This document shows positions 7,124-14,402 of a stretch of DNA of 25,226 nt, piece by piece (position 1 is the stretch's first letter; every line of letters starts with the position of its first letter). The translations under genes were made by a program, and so were the position numbers. The notes beneath the pieces were generated by a model. It was not told the DNA's origin. It worked only from the letters and a program-made list of their open reading frames with translations, and did no database searches. The DNA comes from a candidate division TA06 bacterium SM23_40 (lineage in GTDB: Bacteria; LJUI01; SM1-40): NCBI GenBank assembly GCA_001303705.1, contig LJUI01000018.1, positions 1 through 25,226 on the forward strand, written 5' to 3'.

Positions 7124-8542
7124 TTAGAGGGTGAAGTAGTCTTTGAAGTCGGGATCGAATCCCTTGGGCCAGTACTCTCCGGTCACTGAGTTGAGGGAGT
7201 ACTCCCCCTTGTATTTCCCCCGCACAATGTCCCGTAGCGCGGTGATGAGCGTGTCGATCTCCTCGACCGTGTTGTAGATGCCAAAACTGACACGGACCAT
7301 TCCCGGTATCGATGATCGGTCCCCGCGCAGGATGTCGGCGATGACCATCCGTACCTCGTCGGGCGTGAGGTGAAGAAGGCGCTTTACGTAGGGATGAGCG
7401 CAGAAACATCCGTTGCGGGTGCCGATGCCGTACTCACAGCTGAGGATCGCGGAGACGAGGGCGTGGGGGAGGTCACCGAGGGTGAAGCAGATGACTCCGA
7501 GGCGGTCGCGGTCCAGGGAGGGGAGGCCGTACAGGACGAACCCTTCCACCTCGGTCATACGGTCGAGGGCGTATCGGGTCAGCTCACGCTCGTGCTCGGC
7601 GATCGTCTCCAGGTCTATCTGTTGGAGTGTCTCGATCGCCCTTGCGAGCGCGACGGCGCCGACGACGTTTGGCGAGCCCGCCTCCTCCCGGTCCGGAAGT
7701 CCTGCCCAGTGTACCTGATCCGGTGTGACGATGGAGACCGTGCCCCCACCCACGTAGTCGGGGTCGCCCTGCTCGAACAGGACGCGCGGGCCGATGAGGG
7801 CGCCGGTGCCGAAGGGAGCGTACATCTTGTGGCCCGAGAGAGCGACGAAGTCGAGGTGTTGAGGATCGCCTTCCGGCTTCACGTCGATCGCCCGGTGTGC
7901 GGCGAGCTGTGCCGCGTCGACGAGAATCGGGGCGCTTACTTTGTGCGCCTGATCGGCGATCTCGTGGATAGGGGTCAGACACCCAGTGACGTTCGATGCC
8001 CCGCTCACTGCGACGAGCGCCACGCGATCTCCGTACTTGTTGAGCTTCGCCTGCAGATCATCGAGGTCGAGCTCTCCGTTATCATGGACGAGCACGTGTT
8101 CCACGTGCGTCTGCTGTCTCCAGGGCAGGTCGTTCGAATGATGCTCGAGAAGGGTGGAGATGACGACGGAGTCGTTGTTGAGGGGGATGCGCCGCGAGAG
8201 CTTGTTGATGGCTTCGGTTGTATTCTTACCGAAGATGACGGTATTTCGCTCCGGGTCCGCGCCGACAAAGGAGGCTACGCGCTTGTGCGCCTCCTCGTAC
8301 GCGTGGGTGGCGACTTGCGACTTGAAGCCGGCCCCACGATGCACACTTGAGTACCACTCCAGGAACTTCGTGACCGAGTCGAGGACCGGCCTGAGGGCCG
8401 GTGTGCTCGCGGCGTTGTCGAAGTTGATGTACTGCCGGAGCGAACCGTCGAGGACGGGCACCCGGGTTTCGATTCCGACGATCTGTGAACGGAGGTCCGT
8501 GATATGGAGGGTGGCGTGTCGGGCCTTTGTCGTATCTACCAT
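7124..8542 (-). CDS. Class V PLP-dependent enzyme, cysteine desulfurase-like
   Basis: A 472-residue fold-type I PLP enzyme that would take sulfur from cysteine (or selenium from selenocysteine) as a persulfide. Seen: YINFDNAASTPAL (38-50); EHHSNDLPW with the PLP-stacking His (133-141); ILVDAAQ with Asp209 and Gln212; and SGHKMYAPFG with Schiff-base Lys239. The active-site loop GIGTRNGCFCAHP (372-384) holds Cys379 and Cys381 in a CxC pair instead of the single SufS/NifS Cys. A C-terminal tail of about 30 residues (ending FKDYFTL) extends the usual core. The ATG at 8542 was chosen because it is the first Met before the conserved core; an in-frame ATG at 8605 would add 21 residues, and neither has an ideal ribosome site. 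First gene of the minus operon. No Fe-S scaffold genes are nearby, so it may be a variant with another role. Confidence 0.88.
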   Translation of the reverse strand: MVDTTKARHATLHITDLRSQIVGIETRVPVLDGSLRQYINFDNAASTPALRPVLDSVTKFLEWYSSVHRGAGFKSQVATHAYEEAHKRVASFVGADPERNTVIFGKNTTEAINKLSRRIPLNNDSVVISTLLEHHSNDLPWRQQTHVEHVLVHDNGELDLDDLQAKLNKYGDRVALVAVSGASNVTGCLTPIHEIADQAHKVSAPILVDAAQLAAHRAIDVKPEGDPQHLDFVALSGHKMYAPFGTGALIGPRVLFEQGDPDYVGGGTVSIVTPDQVHWAGLPDREEAGSPNVVGAVALARAIETLQQIDLETIAEHERELTRYALDRMTEVEGFVLYGLPSLDRDRLGVICFTLGDLPHALVSAILSCEYGIGTRNGCFCAHPYVKRLLHLTPDEVRMVIADILRGDRSSIPGMVRVSFGIYNTVEEIDTLITALRDIVRGKYKGEYSLNSVTGEYWPKGFDPDFKDYFTL

Positions 8543-8711
8543 AGTGCGATATCCATTCTCCAGATGCGGGCATGCTGTGACCGGCGAATGCCGCAGGTCG
8601 GACACGTTGCGTCATGACCGATTCGCCTGAAGAACTCGCCGGACGAGTGCTTCTCCCTGATCCGGGGTCTCGTTCGGCGGAGGCCAGCTCGGCCGTTCTT
8701 ACTGGATTGTG

Positions 8712-8740
8712 ATGATACCATCCACCATGTATCCGGTCAA
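8712..8740 (-). promoter_or_regulatory. Sigma70-type promoter of the minus-strand desulfurase/S58/methyltransferase operon
   Basis: On the minus strand TTGACC (8740-8735), a 17-bp spacer and TATCAT (8717-8712) form a good sigma70 promoter. Transcription would start near 8705, giving a leader of about 160 nt before the ATG at 8542. A 61-codon minus-strand reading frame (8721-8536) overlaps the -10 and the leader and is not considered a gene. Confidence 0.7.
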
Positions 8741-8769
8741 GGCCAAAACCGGCGAGGATGGGGAGCCTC

Positions 8770-8879
8770 GAGCGCGGGGCCTGAGGCGGGTTATTGGTGG
8801 CTGACGTGGAGCGCGGGATCTTGTGGCGGGCTGTCGGTCCTTGATATGGAGCGCGGCGCTTGTCGCGGGAACGACCCTG
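8770..8879. repeat. Degenerate ~40-bp tandem repeat between divergent promoters
   Basis: GAGCGCGG recurs at 8770, 8809 and 8849, each time followed about ten bases later by GGCGGG or CGCGGG. Copies two and three also share TGGAGCGCGG and CTTGTSGCGGG blocks. Identity is partial, with a one-base indel. It fills most of the 8741-8921 stretch between the two outward-facing promoters; no gene is seen there. Confidence 0.5.
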
Positions 8880-8921
8880 AGTTGACGCGAAGGTTGCTGC
8901 CTGCGGCGAAAAGACTAATAG

Positions 8922-8951
8922 TTGACATCAGTGCTTAAAATGTGGTATAAG
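8922..8951 (+). promoter_or_regulatory. Sigma70-type promoter of the beta-propeller protein gene
   Basis: TTGACA (8922-8927), an 18-bp spacer and TATAAG (8946-8951). This is close to consensus in an otherwise GC-rich region. The start point would be near 8958, leaving a leader of about 215 nt before the ATG at 9172. Confidence 0.8.
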
Positions 8952-9067
8952 GGAGGATGGATGACGCTCCGGCAGGTGTGCTGAGCCGTCCCTCTGGGCG
9001 CTTTGTCAGCCGAATTGCCCGGGGGACGAGGCGTCTGTGGCAACCTGCCTGGGAATCTGTGCGAGAG

Positions 9068-9088
9068 GCGCGAGCCCGAGGCTCGTGC
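9068..9088 (+). other. 9-bp hairpin in the leader of the beta-propeller gene
   Basis: GCGCGAGCC (9068-9076) pairs with GGCTCGTGC (9080-9088), with one G-U pair and a three-base loop. It lies in the ~215-nt leader (8958-9171), which has no convincing reading frame. No known riboswitch class was recognised. Confidence 0.5.
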
Positions 9089-9171
9089 GAGAAACTCCGG
9101 GATAGACGAAGGCAGTGACCCGGTGGAGTGGAGGTCTCTCCGGTGTAAGGACTTGAGAGGAGGCTGTTCTC

Positions 9172-10491
9172 ATGCGTACGCTCAAGATGACAGGGATCCT
9201 CGTGGTGGCCGTATTTCTAGTCCTGGGAACGTGCGGCGCCAGCGAGAACGAATGGACGTACCTCGGCCTTGCCGCCGACAGCGTCCAGTGTGTGGCGGTC
9301 GATCTAACGAACAGCCAGATCGTCTATGTCGGCGCTCTCACGGGCTGCTGGAAGACGACTGATGGCGGATCAAGCTGGTCTCGGCCGTGCGAGTATGACT
9401 TTCCGTTCAAGGAGCTGGTGATGGATCCGGATGTGCCGGATGGGGTATGGGGGATCTGGGGGCTGGGCAGCTGGTCGGACGGCGTCTGGGTGACGACAAA
9501 TGGCGGCCTCGATTGGAATGTTTCTCATTGGATGTACTGCGGCGATGCTTTGGCGATGTGCGCGGGCAACCATGATGTGTTGTACGCCGCTTCCTGGAAC
9601 CCGGACCCGCCCTACGCGAGCGGGGGCATCTGGCGCACCACCAACCACGGCAGTCAGTGGTATGGAGACTGGTTAGACCAATACTCCTTCCGGTGCGTAG
9701 CCGTCCACCCGTCAGATCCCGATGTGGCCTATGCGGGCTGTGACGGGGGGACGCTGTTCAAGACGGAGAACGGCGGCGGGCTCTGGACTCCGTTGCCGAT
9801 CACGTCGCTTCCCGTCCGGTCGCTCGGCATCGATTCATTCGAGCCCAATACGGTCTATGCGGCGATCGGCGCGGGGAGTTACTCGGACGGAATATACAAG
9901 ACCCTCGATGGCGGGGCTTCGTGGGATGTCGCCTTGTGGTGGTACAAGGCAAGCGCCCTGGCGCTCGAGTGGGAGAATCCGGAGGTGATCTACGCCGGCT
10001 CGGATGAGGCCGGGGTGGCGCGTTCCCTCGATGGCGGCGTGTTCTGGGAAGTCATCAACGAGGGTCTCACGAACCAGGATCTCGAGTATATCGCGATCGA
10101 TCCCTCGGACCGGAGGGCTGTGTACGCCGCGACGGGAGGGGGAGTGTTCCGCTACGAGTGGGAGCCGGCAGTGGGGATCTCGCTCGAGCCCGACTCCACG
10201 CTGATACACGGCGGCGGGACGCTCAGCTTCCGGGTCTCGCTATGCAATCATACTGATGAGTGGCAGACGTTCTGGCTGCTCGCGCACGCGTTTCTTCCGG
10301 GCGGCGGCTCCGTGCCAGTCGAGAGGCCGGTTCGCATGACGATGCCCCCGCAGACCTGTCGCTCCGTTCACCCCGATCTTCCCGTGCCTATGGCTGCACC
10401 GATCGGAGAATACCGGTTCAGGACATACCTCGGCACGCCGCCGAGCGATGCCTGGGATGTGGCCAGCTTCAGATTTACGATCGCCCCCTGA
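9172..10491 (+). CDS. Secreted BNR/sortilin-type beta-propeller protein
   Basis: A 439-residue exported protein. A signal peptide covers residues 1 to about 22 (MRTLK, then a hydrophobic ILVVAVFLVLG core); LGTC could also be read as a lipobox with Cys21. The body carries at least six Asp-box-like repeats of the S/T-x-[DNH]-G-x-x-x-W type: KTTDGGSSW, TTNGGLDW, TTNHGSQW, TENGGGLW, TLDGGASW and SLDGGVFW, each preceded by a V(Y/V)YAG- or VYVG-like strand, as in VPS10/sortilin or photosystem-assembly YCF48-like propellers. From 10171 a module of about 105 residues follows, homologous to the C-terminus of the protein at 3-2114. The ATG has GAGGAGG about eight bases upstream. It has its own near-consensus promoter. 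Probably surface or extracellular; ligand unknown. Confidence 0.85.
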   Translation: MRTLKMTGILVVAVFLVLGTCGASENEWTYLGLAADSVQCVAVDLTNSQIVYVGALTGCWKTTDGGSSWSRPCEYDFPFKELVMDPDVPDGVWGIWGLGSWSDGVWVTTNGGLDWNVSHWMYCGDALAMCAGNHDVLYAASWNPDPPYASGGIWRTTNHGSQWYGDWLDQYSFRCVAVHPSDPDVAYAGCDGGTLFKTENGGGLWTPLPITSLPVRSLGIDSFEPNTVYAAIGAGSYSDGIYKTLDGGASWDVALWWYKASALALEWENPEVIYAGSDEAGVARSLDGGVFWEVINEGLTNQDLEYIAIDPSDRRAVYAATGGGVFRYEWEPAVGISLEPDSTLIHGGGTLSFRVSLCNHTDEWQTFWLLAHAFLPGGGSVPVERPVRMTMPPQTCRSVHPDLPVPMAAPIGEYRFRTYLGTPPSDAWDVASFRFTIAP

Positions 10492-10706
10492 ACGGCAATC
10501 GAGGACCGATGACAGAACCAGGGGAGTGAGTTCCGCTTCTGACGGCTGCTCGGAACGGATGAGGAGGTTGCAGCAACTCACTGAGCAAGCGTACGAGCCG
10601 GGGATTGGGTCGAGAGTTGCCGTCCGGCACGCTCGTCCTCCCCGGCATTCTGTTCCTGTGCTTGCGGGCGCGCGGTCAGCCCATTCCCCGAGGAGAGAAT
10701 CGAGAG

Positions 10707-11189
10707 ATGCTCAGCGAACAGGTGAACAAGGCCGGGAATGGTGAGTATCCTCGTGCTCCCGTCGTTGCCGTCGGGGCAGTCGTCACCTGGGGCCAGCGAG
10801 TGCTTCTGATCCGTCGGGGTGCGGAACCCGGGCGCGGCGAATGGTCGATCCCGGGAGGAAAGCTGGAGCTCGGGGAGAAGATCACCCAGGCAGCTCAGCG
10901 CGAGATATGGGAAGAGTGCGGAATAGAGATCGATGTCGGAGACGTGGTGGGGGTGACGGAGCGGATCATCCGGGACGATCAGGGGCGGATTCGATTTCAC
11001 TACATACTCGTCGACGTGGCGGCAGCCCCGGCGGGACATCCGCCCGCCGTCGTGAAGGCCCGGTCAGACGCCCTGGAGGTTCGGTGGGTAGAGCGCACCG
11101 AGCTGACGGACTACGCCCTGCCCGCCGAGACACTAACAGTCATCCGCCGCGCCTTCACAACCAGCACCCCCCCCGAAGATTGGGGTTGA
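10707..11189 (+). CDS. NUDIX hydrolase
   Basis: A 160-residue cytoplasmic pyrophosphohydrolase of nucleoside-diphosphate-linked substrates (ADP-ribose, oxidised nucleotides or similar). The complete Nudix box is at about residues 47-69: GGKLELGEKITQAAQREIWE followed by ECG, matching GX5EX7REUXEEXGU. A VVAVGAVVTWGQRVLLIRRG strand pair precedes it. The ATG at 10707 is preferred over an upstream in-frame start at 10605 because AGGAGA lies ten bases before it and the family homology starts just after. The 215-bp gap to the previous gene shows no firm promoter. A rho-independent terminator follows the stop. The substrate cannot be told from the box alone. Confidence 0.88.
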   Translation: MLSEQVNKAGNGEYPRAPVVAVGAVVTWGQRVLLIRRGAEPGRGEWSIPGGKLELGEKITQAAQREIWEECGIEIDVGDVVGVTERIIRDDQGRIRFHYILVDVAAAPAGHPPAVVKARSDALEVRWVERTELTDYALPAETLTVIRRAFTTSTPPEDWG

Positions 11190-11220
11190 CAGGGGGATGG
11201 GGATATGGTATGTGTGGCTC

Positions 11221-11250
11221 CGTGGGGTAGGGGGCTCCACGCCTTTTTTC
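11221..11250 (+). terminator. Rho-independent terminator after the NUDIX gene
   Basis: CGTGGGG (11221-11227) pairs with CTCCACG (11235-11241), including one G-U, with a seven-base loop, and is followed by CC and six T's (11244-11249). It lies 32 bp after the NUDIX stop codon. Confidence 0.75.
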
Positions 11251-11276
11251 TTCCAAATATCGTCTGATATGTGGAA
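11251..11276. promoter_or_regulatory. Dyad upstream of the sigma factor gene
   Basis: TTCCAAATATC (11251-11261) and GATATGTGGAA (11266-11276) match as an inverted repeat at 10 of 11 positions, around a four-base GTCT spacer. It is AT-rich within GC-rich DNA and begins right after the T-run of the NUDIX terminator, 77 bp before the sigma factor start. It could be an operator for the sigma gene or a second RNA hairpin. The symmetry is seen; the function is inferred. Confidence 0.5.
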
Positions 11277-11352
11277 CCTGCAGGGGCTGCCGTGCGTTAC
11301 AGAAATGGGCACAGGGCAGGCACCTGTAGCCCTTTCGTGATGGGAGATATCG

Positions 11353-12273
11353 TTGAATTCTCAGTTGAAGCTCGAAGGGGGGTTGGATCTTTTGCGGAGA
11401 ACGCGGGGGACATCGTCCGCAACCGGCAGCCGCGGCGTGGACTGCACAGAGGACAGAGCGCTCCGCCTCTATCTTGAGGAGATCGGCGAGGAGCAGCTGC
11501 TTACCGCCGAGGAAGAGCGCGAACTGGCCGAGCGGGTGCGGAGGGGCGATCGCGAGGCGTTGGAGCGCCTTGTGAAGGCAAACCTCAGGTTTGCAGTCGA
11601 TGTCGCCAAGAGGTACCGCCCGTCCGGCCTCAGTCTCCTCGACCTCATCAACCAGGGCAATCTGGGCCTCATCGAGGCGGCAAAGCGCTTCGATCCTGAT
11701 AGGGGGTTTCGGTTTATCACCTACGCCATCTGGTGGGTGAGGCAGTCGATCCTCCAGGCGATCGCGGAGCAGTCCGGCATCACCAGGCTTCCCCTCGAAA
11801 AGGCGAACATGGCGTACAAGATCGGGCGCATGAGGCGGAGGTTCGGGCAGGAACATCACCGTGATCCCACGGTTCGCGAAATCGCGCTGGAGCTCGATGT
11901 CAACCCTCGAGATGTGCAGCTGGTGCAGGAGGCCCTCGGGTCACCCATCTCCCTTGACGGCGTCTGGGCCGGGGAGGGTGACGAGGAGCTCTCGGGACGG
12001 TTTCTCGATCCCGACGCGAGCCGGATCGACGACGAGCTCTCGGAACGATTCTTGCAGCGAGATATCGACTCCGCGTTAGAGGTACTTACGCCGCGCGAAG
12101 GCCGCATCCTCAGGCTCTATTTCGGGATCGACGGAGAGAAGGTTCAGACGCTGCAGCAGATCGGGGACGAGCTCGGTCTGACCAGGGAGCGCGTGCGGCA
12201 GATCAAGGAATCAGCGATCAAGAAACTCCGTCGGCTGCCAGAGGGAAAACGTCTCAAGGCCTATCTCAACTAG
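11353..12273 (+). CDS. RNA polymerase sigma factor, RpoD/SigA family (short, no region 1.1)
   Basis: A 306-residue sigma70-family factor. Region 1.2 is LRLYLEEIGEEQLLTAEEER (about 37-56). Region 2 runs from NLRFAVDVAKRY through DLINQGNLGLIEAAKRFD and FRFITYAIWWVRQ (about 78-137). Region 3 contains PISLDGV, and region 4.2 ends in the DNA-reading helix LTRERVRQIKESAIKKLR. It lacks region 1.1 and the non-conserved insert, like group 2 factors but also like the short primary sigma of Bacteroidetes and relatives, so either role is possible. The start is a TTG at 11353 with GGGAG six bases upstream; no in-frame ATG lies nearby. The first 35 residues are not conserved. A dyad lies upstream and a hairpin downstream. 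Confidence 0.93.
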   Translation: MNSQLKLEGGLDLLRRTRGTSSATGSRGVDCTEDRALRLYLEEIGEEQLLTAEEERELAERVRRGDREALERLVKANLRFAVDVAKRYRPSGLSLLDLINQGNLGLIEAAKRFDPDRGFRFITYAIWWVRQSILQAIAEQSGITRLPLEKANMAYKIGRMRRRFGQEHHRDPTVREIALELDVNPRDVQLVQEALGSPISLDGVWAGEGDEELSGRFLDPDASRIDDELSERFLQRDIDSALEVLTPREGRILRLYFGIDGEKVQTLQQIGDELGLTRERVRQIKESAIKKLRRLPEGKRLKAYLN

Positions 12274-12294
12274 ACGCACACTCTTCTCCTCTAT

Positions 12295-12326
12295 AGGGCT
12301 GCCTTCCTCCGGAGGGAGGTAGCCCT
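12295..12326. terminator. Hairpin after the sigma factor gene, probable terminator
   Basis: AGGGCT (12295-12300) pairs with AGCCCT (12321-12326), and inside it CCTTCCTCC (12302-12310) pairs with GGAGGGAGG (12311-12319) with one G-U. It is stable but not followed by a proper T-run (TGCGACTATTCTTCT). It lies 21 bp after the stop. The following stretch to the promoter at 12422 holds no recognised gene. Confidence 0.55.
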
Positions 12327-12421
12327 TGCGACTATTCTTCTCTCAGAGCGGGGCCCTGGCTCTCTGCCCGGACTCGGCCGATCGGGTTGCACAGGCCCGT
12401 GGAAAGAGTTGAGTTGCACCC

Positions 12422-12450
12422 TTGACAAGTTGCTCCGTTCATAGTATAAA
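12422..12450 (+). promoter_or_regulatory. Near-consensus sigma70 promoter of the parvulin lipoprotein gene
   Basis: TTGACA (12422-12427), a 17-bp spacer and TATAAA (12445-12450): a perfect -35, optimal spacing and a -10 one base from consensus. The transcript would start near 12457, giving a leader of about 190 nt. Confidence 0.85.
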
Positions 12451-12585
12451 GCAGTCCTGTATCCCTCTCGGGTCAAATGGTCGGCGAGGGATGCCGGTTG
12501 GGCTGGGTTGCTGCTGACCCTGCGGCCACATCTGTCCGTGGCGGCAGATCTGGACCTGGCAGGTTGACGGTTGGCTGTGGTTCTT

Positions 12586-12610
12586 GGCCATCGCTCCTCA
12601 GCCGATGGCC
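12586..12610 (+). other. Leader hairpin whose loop can pair with the Shine-Dalgarno
   Basis: GGCCATCG (12586-12593) is perfectly complementary to CGATGGCC (12603-12610). The nine-base loop CTCCTCAGC contains CTCCTC, complementary to GAGGAG in the ribosome site (12635-12640) just before the lipoprotein ATG. A second leader stem pairs ATCCCTC (12461-12467) with GAGGGAT (12486-12492). Pairings are seen; regulation is inferred. Confidence 0.45.
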
Positions 12611-12647
12611 TGAGATTGAGAGTTGCCGGAACAGGAGGAGGATCGAC

Positions 12648-14270
12648 ATGCGTTCGTCCCAGGTGGTTCTGACACTGTGGAAAGGGCTGGCTATCATCTG
12701 TTTGGTGCTCGTGGTTGCGGGATGCCAGAGAGCGGGGCGTGAAGAGGTCTTGGCCAGGGTCGGTTCGGCGAGGATCACCCAGGCCGATTTCGATGCCTTG
12801 CTCGAGGAGGTGCCACCTTACGCCCGGGCGCAGTATACGACTGAGGAAGGTAAGAAGCAGCTCCTGGACATCATGGTCCGATGGGAGGTGCTCTCGAGGG
12901 CCGCGCGGGATGAGGGGATCGACAAGCGCGAGGATATAGCGACACGGCTCAACAGCATCGAGAAGCGGCTCTTGTCCGAGACATACGATGGAGAGGTACT
13001 TCGGGCGATGGCCGGAGTTCCGCGCTCCGACTTTGAAGCCTATTACCGGGAGCACAAGGAAGACTTCAGGATCAAACCGTCCGTCACGGTCTCCCATATT
13101 CTCTTCGAGACCGAGGAAGAGGCGCTGGCGGCACGTCAGCGGCTCGAGGACGGCGAGGACTTCGCGGCTCTCGCGGGCGAGCTGTCGAAAGATCTGGCGA
13201 CCAGAGGAGCAGGCGGCTCTGTGGGCGTGGTTGTCAAAGATGAGCCGATCCCCGGACTGGGCAACCTCGAGGAGTTCGTCGTTGCCGCCTTTGCCCTGCC
13301 CGTCGGCCAGGTGAGCCATCCTGTCGAGACCTCGCGTGGCTATCATCTGATCAAGGTCACCGGCAAGGATGCGGGCGGGTATGAGGAACTCGATACAGTT
13401 ATGGAACGGATCCGGGATGAGATACTCGTCTCAGACGAAGATATCGAGGCCTACTACGGCGAGAATCCGGACGAGTTCATCGAGCCCGAGAAGGCTGATG
13501 TCAGGCACGTGCTGTGTGAGACAGAAGCGCAGGCGCGGCGCGTGTTGCGGCGGCTCGAGGGAGGCGCGGATTTCGAGGAGATGGTAGAGACCTATTCGAC
13601 CGATCGCGGCACGAAGAACCGAGGGGGACGTATAGGATTCGTTACGAAGGGCCGCCGCATTCCCTACGTGGGCAGCTCGGAGGAATTCGAAGAGGCCGTC
13701 TTCGCGCTCCAGCCCGGCGAGATTGGAGGCCCGATTCACACCGACAAGGGCTACCACGTCATCAGAGTCGATTCTCGCGAGGAATCGTACACGAAGACAC
13801 TCGACGAGGTGCGCGATGAGGTGAGACGGAAGCTGTTGCCCGAGCGTCAGCGACAGGGCGCCGAAGACGCCTACGAGGCGCTGAAGACGCGGTACCGCGT
13901 GAGGATCATGGGGGAGGAGGAGCCAGAAGTCGGGCAGCACACGTTCGACGACCTGTTCAAGCTTGCTGAAGAGGCTCAGGCACAGGAGAAGCCCGAGGAA
14001 GCGATCAACTATTATCGAGAAGTGATGAACCGTTTTCCCGATCACAGGGAGGCGTATAAGGCGCAGTTCATGATCGGGTTCGTCTACTCAGAGATGTTGA
14101 CCGACTACGACAAGGCGAAGGTGGCATTCCAGGTCGTCATCGACCGCTATCCTGAATGCGATCTTGCAGATGATGCGCGGTGGATGATCGACAATATGGG
14201 CACGAATGCGGTGCCCTTCGAGCCGACGGGAACTTTGACTGCTGACAAGACGACGATGGGGATGAGCTAG
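12648..14270 (+). CDS. Lipoprotein peptidyl-prolyl isomerase with two parvulin domains and TPR-like tail
   Basis: A 540-residue periplasmic foldase of the SurA/PrsA type. A lipoprotein signal (residues 1-25, hydrophobic GLAIICLVLVVAG) ends in the lipobox VVAGC with Cys26. A SurA-N-like chaperone segment (about 30-135, opening ARVGSARITQADFDALL) is followed by two PpiC/parvulin rotamase domains, at about 141-240 (SVTVSHILF to GYHLIKV) and 278-380 (DVRHVL to GYHVIRV). A C-terminal stretch (about 430-515) resembles YbgF-type TPR repeats (PEEAINYYREVMNRFP, then AKVAFQVVIDRYP). ATG 12648 was chosen for AGGAGGAG seven bases upstream and the signal peptide; the frame is open a further 57 codons but those fall in the leader. 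It has its own promoter and terminator, so it is monocistronic. Likely role: outer-membrane or secreted protein folding. Confidence 0.9.
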   Translation: MRSSQVVLTLWKGLAIICLVLVVAGCQRAGREEVLARVGSARITQADFDALLEEVPPYARAQYTTEEGKKQLLDIMVRWEVLSRAARDEGIDKREDIATRLNSIEKRLLSETYDGEVLRAMAGVPRSDFEAYYREHKEDFRIKPSVTVSHILFETEEEALAARQRLEDGEDFAALAGELSKDLATRGAGGSVGVVVKDEPIPGLGNLEEFVVAAFALPVGQVSHPVETSRGYHLIKVTGKDAGGYEELDTVMERIRDEILVSDEDIEAYYGENPDEFIEPEKADVRHVLCETEAQARRVLRRLEGGADFEEMVETYSTDRGTKNRGGRIGFVTKGRRIPYVGSSEEFEEAVFALQPGEIGGPIHTDKGYHVIRVDSREESYTKTLDEVRDEVRRKLLPERQRQGAEDAYEALKTRYRVRIMGEEEPEVGQHTFDDLFKLAEEAQAQEKPEEAINYYREVMNRFPDHREAYKAQFMIGFVYSEMLTDYDKAKVAFQVVIDRYPECDLADDARWMIDNMGTNAVPFEPTGTLTADKTTMGMS

Positions 14271-14295
14271 CAGTTATCTCTCCGCTCGCTTTTCG

Positions 14296-14329
14296 GGAAA
14301 GGCCCCCTCTGCAGGGGGCCTTTCCGTTT
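14296..14329 (+). terminator. Rho-independent terminator after the parvulin lipoprotein gene
   Basis: GGAAAGGCCCCC (14296-14307) and GGGGGCCTTTCC (14314-14325) form a perfect 12-bp stem with a six-base loop, followed by GTTT. It starts 25 bp after the stop. The T tract is short and runs into the -35 of the next promoter. Confidence 0.8.
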
Positions 14330-14356
14330 GACAGCCGCGATTCGATATGGTAGGCT
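14328..14356 (+). promoter_or_regulatory. Putative promoter of the polyprenyl synthase/ApbE/AmrS operon
   Basis: TTGACA (14328-14333), a 17-bp spacer and TAGGCT (14351-14356). The -35 is perfect and the spacing optimal; the -10 keeps T1, A2 and T6 only. It overlaps the tail of the preceding terminator and lies 46 bp before the ATG at 14403. Confidence 0.55.
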
Positions 14357-14402
14357 GTGCCCTGCAGCAAAGCCGCCTCGTACAGTCGCGTGAGGAGTGG
14401 AC

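Noticed and set aside
7370-8350. 326-codon plus-strand reading frame
   Set aside because: Antisense to the class V PLP enzyme gene with all its motifs; no recognisable protein family.
8536-8721. 61-codon minus-strand frame with CPTC motif in the leader of the PLP enzyme gene
   Set aside because: Its ATG overlaps the -10 element and would lie upstream of the transcript start; it overlaps the real gene start in another frame.
11186-11214. TTGACA-17-TATGTG promoter candidate at the NUDIX stop codon
   Set aside because: The -10 is poor and the transcript would begin at the terminator hairpin at 11221, making it implausible for the sigma gene.
12291-13346. 351-codon minus-strand reading frame
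   Set aside because: Antisense to the promoter, leader and first parvulin domain of the lipoprotein gene; no family features.
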